A DNA stretch of 23,996 nucleotides, taken from positions 465,057 through 489,052 of the forward strand of contig NW_003108580.1 in assembly GCF_000003605.2 (NCBI RefSeq), in the 5' to 3' direction. This document shows, piece by piece, positions 18,901 to 23,996 of this stretch; positions within the stretch are counted from its first letter, which is position 1, and each line of letters starts with the position of its first letter. A model generated the notes under the pieces. The model had not been told where the DNA came from, ran no database searches, and saw nothing but the letters and a program-made list of their open reading frames with translations. Origin of the DNA: Saccoglossus kowalevskii (taxonomy: Eukaryota; Hemichordata; Enteropneusta; Harrimaniidae). A program made the translations under genes and the position numbers.

Positions 18901-21900
18901 ATATATCAAATAACAGATTACGAATACTTCTACAACAAATCTTAGATAGAAACACAATGTGCTAGCACAAACTTATTTTAAAAAATCCAACAAATCATTT
19001 TGAAGAAACTAGAAAGAAACTGAAATGCAGAAAACCGGTAGTACTGTATAAGATCAATTATATTATTGGTGTGCACTTTGTTGAAGATGTCAGAGGTGTG
19101 AAAATGCCAATTCTTAATTTCCCTCAAAGTTGAAGCAACCCCTACCTATTATAGAACACTCCAGGAGATGAAATGAACTTACTGACACATAATTAAATTA
19201 CTGGAGAAACATGATTCGGAACTATTTGGCTGATTAATTTTACACAGTGCTCCATACAGAAAAATAATTACTCATGAATAAGTAACAGTGAATTTCAAGC
19301 AGAGATGAATAATTTTTTTGACAATTTATGAATTATTTATAAAACATGTATTCATTCATTCAAGCATTGGCTGACTCACTGTCATGTATATGTTATAGAA
19401 TAGTGAGTGGTTAAATTGTTTTAACTGTCGTTTGAAATTTATCACATTTAGGAATATTTTATATAAAGAATATGTATGCCTTCATGAGATTCACTGTATA
19501 CAGGAGTAATTCATAGTAAAAAATCAGTCACAAACAAAATAAATGATGAGACAAGACTTACGTTCGTCCTTTTGCATCCTGCATCGATGTGTCAGCGTGG
19601 AATTCCAGTAAAATTGACACACATTTACAGTGACCAAGAGTTATTGAATAGAATAAAGGTGTACAACCATTTTTATCTGGTGGATCCACATTACACTGGC
19701 AGTCAATAACAAGAGTCTGTACGCACTGGGCATGGCCACGACTAGCCGCACAGTGCAGGGCTAGCAAAGTAGAAACAAATCAGCAATTAATTACCATATC
19801 GAATAATTTACCTGAATTTTAAACTACCATATTATTACAAGCGTATCTCCAATAAAAATGAACATTCACAAATAATTGCATTTATTTTACCATTCAAGTA
19901 TGACTTTCTTTGACACAGACACATCACCTCTGTCATTTACGTGAGTGCATGCTCTACTAATAGAGCTAATAAAGTAAACCTTGTTTGTTATCTTGGAATG
20001 ATAAGTAACCCTAATCAAAGGTCAGCATTGAATATGTATCCATGCACATGTGTGAAATGTAAAGAAAGGTAGATACTCTAATATAAATTTGTCTTTGTGT
20101 TGATGATCAAATTGAAGATGAACAACAATTCTTGTTACATTGCAAACTCTATCAACAATAACAGCACGAGTTTTTGCCTAAATATGATTTCATTAAAAAA
20201 AATCTAATAAACATTCTAAAAAAGCAAAATAAGAGGATATAATTAAATTATGTAAATCCATTCACATCCAAGAAATGATGTTGGACAGATGCACGCACAG
20301 ACCCAAGTATATATTACATTGCTTTATTTAATTTATTAATTTATTTTTCGTATTTGAATTACGCTTTTGAATTACGTATTTGAATTATGTGTGTTGTGTG
20401 ACAACAATATCCTAATACTGTGTATTTTATGAAGATATGAATTCGTTTTATAGACTTTTATAATACAGTATATTTATAGATTCTTGCACTTTATTCAGAT
20501 CCAAAGCAGATGCTTTCATCGACTATAGAATCTATTTGGTATTGCTTCTCACCCATGAGTCTTTGCAGGTTTTTTTCAGTTATTGGCGGATTTACTTCAA
20601 TGCATCCTAAATATAAAGTTATACGGTTTTTAACCATCATTTGCATTTGGATGAAACATTTATATAAAATAAATTTATACCTCCATGGAATGCACAGTAT
20701 ATGAATACAATATCAATAAAGCTTAATATTACTATTAATATTACATATTTAAAATAGAAAAATAGATGGAAACAATATGATTGATAAAATGTGCCTTACC
20801 AGTAAGTTTATCTTTATCTATGGCCTCTACATCAGCACCAGCATTGGCTAACATCTGACATGCTGCACTACTACCTGCACTAGCAGCCCATAGCAACGGT
20901 TGCCGACCATTATTATCCATGCAATTGAACGCAGCTTTGTTTGAAATAAGCGACTTCAAGCATCGAAGGCCAATATGTTGAACTTGTGGATCACCACACA
21001 TCTGAGCAGCATAATGCATTGGATAAGCGTCATGAACGTCGGGTAGCGATGCATTGGCACCATTTTGAATGAGAAATTCAATGAGTTCGCCATGCCCACA
21101 AACTAAGTACAAGTAAAAAAAGAAAGATTTATCAGTTTATCAGTGTAATTGGTATGCATAATAAGGGGTAAATATTTTGGCCAGACTCGTTTCGCATTTT
21201 GGAATATAAATTGCCAACTTCCTGAGACAAATCTATTTAAAAAGATCAAAAATACATTTTATGTTTTTTAATAGCAGAAATGAAACGATAGTGATATATT
21301 TTACAAAGTATCTACTGTATCATAGATGTCACAATTCAATGCACTTACTGGCGATGTCATAGCCAACCATTATCATGTTGTCACAGGTATTGAAGTTTCT
21401 AATTCAACTACAAGTATGGTAAAGTAAGTGCTCACCTGTAGCCCAGTGGACTGGAGTGTGTTTCTCATGATCAGTACCATTAATATCTGCATATTTAATT
21501 AACACTGAGATTAATTTCTTATTGGCGCCTATGGTTGCTAAGTGTAGTGCTGTATGTCCGTCTCTATCACGAATGTCTGCTATATCATGGTTAGATTGCA
21601 GTAACAATACAGCACAGTCAGGTTCCTTGTTTTCAACAGTGTAATGTAAAGCTGTCTTGCCTTTCCTATCAGTACTGGCAATAGGAGCCTGTTATTGTAC
21701 AAACAGAATAATTATTATTATATTTCAAATTAAAACAATTTTAATTATGATGTCAATCATAAAAGTGCATAAAAACAAAGTAAATTATATTTTGAACCTA
21801 TGAGGACAGTCACATCTAATGACATAGGATGCCAACAACAAAATTGCCATGACAACATAAAATACAAAGTCAAGATGAGTCAATTTCAAAAATAAAAACA

Positions 21901-23923
21901 GGTTTCTCATGAGTATAGTCATGATCAATCATTGAACAATATTGGATTCATAATAGTAGTGACAATATTATATTAAACACCCACATTTTAGAGAACAATA
22001 ATTTTAAAATAATAAAATATTCTTTTATCCTAAAATAATCTTACAGTTATAAAACTTTTAAAATATAATTTACAAGACACTGTAGAATTTTATAACAATA
22101 CATTTTTTTGTTGTCGAGTATTTTAATACTATTAATCAAGGCATAGCAATTTTGAGTAGATACAAACATTGTATTGTGGCATGTAGTTATTAGCATAGAT
22201 TAATTACTATGGATTTGGGACATCAACACAAAGTTAAAACAAAATCAGATATTTTGTACCGGTAATATTCAGCAAACTTTACAATAACAGTTTCTGGATT
22301 TGATACTGACAAATTAATTCAATTTGTTTAAATTCATGCAGTTGATATTGTTTGCTGTACAATACATGTGACTTCTCAAGTTTCATGTACTAAATAGTTA
22401 TAATTGCCAAAAATAGATTGACCTTATAAGGTCAGCAGTGTAGTGATATATTCTCCACATAATGCTATTTATGTTCTCTAGTATACACTTCAAACTGAAC
22501 CTCTAGAAAAGCATGGTGAGCAGGTGACTACATCAAGACTAATTTCATGTTCATACTGTGTTTCATTTCCAAAGCTTAAAAGCAATAATTCACCCTTAAT
22601 AATGAAACCTGCTGACAGAGGAAATGAAAACGCTACTTAAGTTTTGTATAATGCACACAAAACATCAATATGTAACTTGTAATGTGTATGATCACAGCAG
22701 GTGGGAAGCACTTAGTTTGAAGCATGTAGTTAGTAATGAAGTCATTGTCATGTATGAAGTGTAATCACTGCTCCATCTAAAACCCAGTGTGAGTGATATT
22801 AAGGAATTATTATTTTATACTGAGAAATGGAAAATAAGGCTGCTAATTGGCCAAATTAAGTTAATATAGAAACAAAATGGTCTAATGTGTGTGCCAAGTA
22901 TAATTATGATTTGCAGTTTGAAATATCTGTCAATATTTGAAAATATGAACAATAATATGATAATATAAGTTAATTGGTTAAACTATCAACAAGTTAACAA
23001 TGAAATGAAACAGCAACATTGATACAAAACAGCCATTGGACAACCAATATACAAAACACTCACTACATATGATACATCCTGGTAGATTACATATGTAAAT
23101 GTTACCAGTCTTAATACAACATTGTAATCTTAATGAATGAACACAATGTAACATGCATAAACCAGCATAGACGCCACAGGAAATTACATAAATTTTGATT
23201 TCCAAATCTTTAATTTACACAAATTTCAGGACCCTGCATGGATCCAGGAAAGCCATGGATAAAAGTTGTCATTTTCTGACACAGATTCTGACACATACAC
23301 ATTAGTAATATTCATTCATGCGTTCACATCTTAACAGTGAGAATATTATTAAGATAGCCACAATCATAAGTGTACTGAATGAACATGCCCAATGCCAATA
23401 TTATACTCTGTATAAAAGCAGGATAAAGTTTTAGAATTAGGGTCTGAGTAACATGATAATTCAAACGGAAACAGCAGTTGATATAATCTGATACACCATA
23501 ACCTGGAGGAGACGGTCTGAAGTTACCACTGTGTAATCAAAACAGTTGATTCACATGAAGACTTTTATTCAGGTGCATATTGTAATTACTGCAGGGTATT
23601 TATTCCAGTATAAGTGACTCTCCAGTAGAGATGCAGAAACACTTCAAATGTTGGGTATGGTGTTACACCTGACATTAGTGATTTGTTCAAACTAACTTAC
23701 CCCTTCTTTTAATGATAAGAGACACTTGTTGGGTGTTTCCTTTCTGGCATGCTATCATTAATGGTGTTATTCCTCTGTCATTTGCTGCACTTAAAGTACT
23801 CATCTTCTTTCGTCTCCAAGGTGATCTATGATTGTTGCTAAGTAATGATAATCATCGCAGATGCAGGAAAGATCAACTACAGTGAGTTTGCTTGCATCAG
23901 CAATATCTACTCTGGCTTCATGA
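9736..23923 (-). CDS. Inversin-like ankyrin-repeat protein, 14 exons visible, 5' end outside window
   Basis: Spliced on the minus strand from 23923 to 9736: about 1,105 codons, all introns GT...AG, phases matching at every junction. Order: about 12 ankyrin repeats, a degenerate IQ-like segment, a long Lys/Glu/Ser-rich region, a coiled coil, a basic/acidic segment (EDLDDYNEMRRSKHEEWIRK), and a Ser/Pro-rich tail ending EGAVTGE. Similarity to inversin (a ciliary and Dishevelled-binding scaffold) rests on three points: the PDV turn, an unusually long repeat with DPxxxHxxxRC, and a last TPLDYA repeat leading into AA...YK..V.RK. Against it, inversin has more repeats after the long one, and the IQ glutamine is replaced here. 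The family call is therefore moderate, while the gene model is strong. The exon at 23701-23923 has two compensating frame breaks. An acceptor at its 5' end shows that earlier exons lie beyond the window. Confidence 0.85.
9930..10667 (-). other. Intron with a 13-C homopolymer
   Basis: Intron between the last two coding exons. It contains a run of 13 C at 10128-10140 on the plus strand. I see no gene in it. Confidence 0.7.
10668..10751 (-). CDS. Inversin-like gene, penultimate exon
   Basis: Minus-strand acceptor ...TTTTTTGACAG before 10751; donor GTATGT after 10668; 84 nt, phase 1-1. It encodes DTPSSLDTRPSTSNVTHEDT followed by FDLRAPIE. Short, acidic and Ser/Thr-rich; found from splice signals and phase continuity. 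Confidence 0.82.
10752..11107 (-). other. Intron of the inversin-like gene
   Basis: GT...AG intron, AT-rich, with no recognisable element. Confidence 0.7.
11108..11305 (-). CDS. Inversin-like gene, internal exon (Ser/Thr/Pro-rich)
   Basis: Minus-strand acceptor ...GTATACTAG before 11305; donor GTGAGT after 11108; 198 nt, phase 1-1. It encodes VKPDWRPLSSPQTRIVSAPV, then a segment ending YYRRTPSPSSSSPSSGCSN and TQLKLIRG. It is a disordered, probably phosphorylated linker with SP/TP sites. Confidence 0.85.
11306..11711 (-). other. Intron of the inversin-like gene
   Basis: GTAAGT...ACTAG intron, with no coding or repeat signal that I can support. Confidence 0.7.
11712..11881 (-). CDS. Inversin-like gene, internal exon (basic helix)
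   Basis: Minus-strand acceptor ...CATATTTCAG before 11881; donor GTAAGT after 11712; 170 nt, phase 2 in and 1 out. It encodes DLDDYNEMRRSKHEEWIRKK, NEDYRRKKQALRTN and SKISKVNRPITSYRRER. It is highly charged and predicted helical at its beginning. No family signature is recognised. Confidence 0.88.
11882..12867 (-). other. Intron of the inversin-like gene
   Basis: GTGAGT...TTTCAG intron of just under 1 kb. Unique AT-rich sequence; I see nothing in it that resembles a gene or repeat. Confidence 0.7.
12868..13037 (-). CDS. Inversin-like gene, internal exon
   Basis: Minus-strand acceptor ...ATGTTAACAG before 13037; donor GTGAGT after 12868; 170 nt, phase 0 in and 2 out. It encodes RVSSNARIISVESQQENDKQ, then a segment containing KRPTLEQWLRRKTMDYHSPR and YNDDEYE. 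The RPTLEQWLRRK stretch looks like a short amphipathic basic helix. No named domain is recognised. Confidence 0.87.
13369..13446 (-). CDS. Inversin-like gene, coiled-coil exon
   Basis: Minus-strand acceptor ...GTGTACGCAG before 13446; donor GTACAT after 13369; 78 nt, phase 0-0, so it could be skipped without a frame change. It encodes EKDNENMRKYEEEIQEGLEK and AERTFK, continuing the coiled coil. Confidence 0.87.
13643..13812 (-). CDS. Inversin-like gene, coiled-coil exon
   Basis: Minus-strand acceptor ...TTTCTATAG before 13812; donor GTATAA after 13643; 170 nt, phase 1 in and 0 out. It encodes EMSFLDEVIRSNLPAFDELR, DEAERYKGELMRGVNVLKAE and VDINTKKLQEELRKNE. Hydrophobic residues at heptad spacing with heavy Glu/Lys/Arg content indicate a coiled coil. 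Confidence 0.9.
13813..14738 (-). other. Intron of the inversin-like gene
   Basis: GTGAGT...CTATAG intron. It has several A-rich runs (about 13870-13895 and 14418-14460) and no recognisable element. Confidence 0.7.
14739..15720 (-). CDS. Inversin-like gene, large exon: last ankyrin repeat, IQ-like segment, charged region
   Basis: Minus-strand acceptor ...TCATTTGTAG before 15720; donor GTGAGT after 14739; 982 nt, phase 0 in and 1 out. It starts YKYVTPLDYAIDRESNECIE, the last ankyrin repeat. Then comes DAAIIIGRNYKRLVNRK, which lines up with the IQ motif that follows the ankyrins in inversin but has Gly in place of the key Gln. A Lys/Glu-rich stretch follows, including KKKMKKK (possible nuclear signal or helix). 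After it lies a Ser/Arg/Asn-rich region with many Ser-Pro and Arg-Ser pairs, and finally IDVEKDIEKKMDNWDNYLQ, the start of a helical region. Confidence 0.92.
16072..16232 (-). CDS. Inversin-like gene, ankyrin exon
   Basis: Minus-strand acceptor ...ATTCCATAG before 16232; donor GTAATG after 16072; 161 nt, phase 1 in and 0 out. It encodes VVQYLLEFGCDPNSANKIGM, TGLHQAAATNNEGLCKMMID and AGANVNFIMTSEK, followed in the next exon by YKYVTPLDYA. The insertion before the last repeat parallels the extended final turn of inversin. Confidence 0.9.
16233..16800 (-). other. Intron of the inversin-like gene
   Basis: GTAAGT...CCATAG intron, AT-rich, without identifiable content. Confidence 0.7.
16801..16934 (-). 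CDS. Inversin-like gene, ankyrin exon
   Basis: Minus-strand acceptor ...GTATTTCAG before 16934; donor GTAAGT after 16801; 134 nt, phase 2 in and 1 out. It encodes TPVHCAASKGNLSCLKLLVA (Thr completed across the junction), APLNMANKNGN and HPIHEAIHKGHI. The second repeat continues in the next exon as DVVQYLLEFG. Confidence 0.9.
16935..19561 (-). other. Large intron (2.6 kb) with a MITE
   Basis: GTAAGT...TTTCAG intron. It contains the mariner-type miniature element at 17531-17731 and an A-rich run near 17199-17213. The 93-codon open frame on the plus strand at 17777-18058 shows no domain or splice support and is not called. Confidence 0.7.
17531..17731. mobile_element. Mariner-type MITE, copy 2 (TA target duplication)
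   Basis: Same element as at 7777, in the same orientation, in an intron of the ankyrin gene. It begins CTGTAAAATGACTAATTTTC and ends ...AATAATTACCCCTTTACAG, with TA on both sides (17529-17530, 17732-17733). It differs from copy 1 by scattered substitutions and small gaps (201 against 207 bp). Internal shared blocks include ATTTAGATAATGTGTTC and TTTAGCGCATTTTCCAGTC. Confidence 0.85.
19562..19760 (-). CDS. Inversin-like gene, ankyrin exon
   Basis: Minus-strand acceptor ...ACTTTGCTAG before 19760; donor GTAAGT after 19562; 199 nt, phase 1 in and 2 out. It encodes ALHCAASRGHAQCVQTLVID, a variant turn CNVDPPDKNGC, TPLFYSITLGHCKCVSILLE and FHADTSMQDAKGR. It contributes two ankyrin repeats rich in cysteine. 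Confidence 0.9.
19761..20799 (-). other. Intron holding a candidate alternative terminal exon
   Basis: GTAAGG...GCTAG intron. The only notable content is the possible alternative last exon at 20491-20606 with its own AATAAA. The rest is AT-rich unique sequence. Confidence 0.65.
20491..20606 (-). CDS. Candidate alternative terminal exon of the ankyrin gene
   Basis: On the minus strand an acceptor (TTTATATTTAG, ending at 20607) is followed by a frame reading CIEVNPPITEKNLQRLMGEK, QYQIDSIVDESICFGSE and TAA. The exon opens in the phase left by the donor at 20799 (G + GA = GGA), so exon 20800-21102 could splice to it across a 193-nt intron. The poly(A) hexamer AATAAA overlaps the stop codon. The result would be a short isoform ending within the ankyrin block. 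The peptide is not recognised; it could also be a fossil of another gene. Confidence 0.35.
20800..21102 (-). CDS. Inversin-like gene, ankyrin exon with a long variant repeat
   Basis: Minus-strand acceptor ...GTACTTAG before 21102; donor GTAAGG after 20800; 303 nt, phase 1-1. It encodes VCGHGELIEFLIQNGANASL, then PDVHDAYPMHYAAQ. Next comes a repeat lengthened by about eight residues (MCGDPQVQHIGLRCLKSLIS), then QPLLWAASAGSSAACQMLAN and DVEAIDKDKLT. The long repeat with DP..xH..xRC after a PDV turn is what most resembles inversin. Confidence 0.9.
21103..21435 (-). other. Intron of the inversin-like gene
   Basis: GTGAGC...CTTAG intron, with nothing recognisable. Confidence 0.7.
21436..21688 (-). 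CDS. Inversin-like gene, ankyrin exon
   Basis: Minus-strand acceptor ...AATAACAG before 21688; donor GTGAGC after 21436; 253 nt, phase 0 in, 1 out. It completes one ankyrin repeat (APIASTDRKGK) and encodes TALHYTVENKEPDCAVLLLQ, TALHLATIGANKKLISVLIK and the beginning of TPVHWAT. The TALH and TPVHWA motifs are classic ankyrin helix starts. Confidence 0.9.
21689..23700 (-). other. Large intron (2 kb)
   Basis: GTAAGT...AACAG intron, strongly AT-rich. No repeat, RNA gene or in-phase exon was found by eye. The outer exons are compatible in phase, so no missing exon is required. Confidence 0.65.
23701..23923 (-). CDS. Inversin-like gene, first visible exon (two frame disruptions)
   Basis: The acceptor has a long pyrimidine tract (CTTCTTTTTTTTTCTCTTCAG, read on the minus strand) and the donor is GTAAGT (23700-23695). 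The first part reads HEARVDIADASKLTVV, then ...LATIIDHLGDERR. The frame then shifts near 23803-23812 to MSTLSAANDRGITPLMIACQK, and shifts back near 23740 to ETPNKCLLSLKEG, which splices in phase to APIASTDRKGK. The two shifts cancel exactly. Together the last pieces form a normal 33-residue ankyrin repeat. Either sequencing/assembly errors or real lesions could explain this; an ATG at the start of the middle segment is unlikely to be the true start because the second shift would remain. Confidence 0.72.
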
Positions 23924-23996
23924 CTGAAGAGAAAAAAAAAGAAGAGATTTTGAAATAAAGTATGCACACCATGCAAGCCTTTTAGCAATAAAATAT

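Overview
The window reads as nuclear DNA of an intron-rich, AT-rich invertebrate animal. It holds parts of two multi-exon protein genes with canonical GT...AG introns, arranged tail to tail. There is no sign of bacterial, viral or organellar organisation. The repeats (short TA-flanked inverted-repeat elements and intronic minisatellites) are of a kind common in marine invertebrates, but the phylum cannot be fixed from sequence alone.

Plus strand, about 76-5516 plus a 3' UTR: the 3' part of a CCDC88 (Girdin/Daple) family gene, 6 exons and about 494 codons visible. Two features identify it. One is a Galpha-binding-and-activating (GBA) motif, VSLEEFL, at 4478-4498. The other is the Daple-type C-terminus WYEYGCV, whose final Gly-Cys-Val is the known Dishevelled PDZ ligand. 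The Hook domain and long coiled coil must lie upstream of the window. Its intron 1504-4295 contains two separate minisatellites: an 11-bp-based array with a 220-bp duplication (about 1850-3260), and a 34/38-bp array (about 3770-4245).

Middle, 5517-9735: the 3' UTR of the plus gene, an intergenic stretch with one mariner-type miniature element (7777-7983), and the 3' UTR of the minus gene.

Minus strand, 23923 down to 9736: 14 exons, about 1,105 codons visible, 5' end outside the window. The gene encodes about 12 ankyrin repeats, then a degenerate IQ-like segment, a long charged Lys/Glu/Ser-rich region, a coiled coil and a Ser/Pro-rich tail. The ankyrin block most resembles inversin (nephrocystin-2): a long repeat with DPxxxHxxxRC, a PDV turn, and a final TPLDYA repeat running into AA...YK..V.RK. 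I call it inversin-like rather than inversin, because there are fewer repeats and the IQ glutamine is missing. All junctions keep frame. The exception is inside the most 5' exon (23701-23923), which carries two mutually compensating single-base frame disruptions.

The most interesting unexplained items are possible alternative terminal exons that splice in phase (6521-6589 plus strand; 20491-20606 minus strand, with its own AATAAA), the frame-disrupted exon, the 11-mer-based array, the mariner-type pair, and a hairpin overlapping the first plus-strand exon. Both genes belong to families linked to Dishevelled signalling, but I see no evidence that their adjacency is functional. I found no convincing wholly new system.
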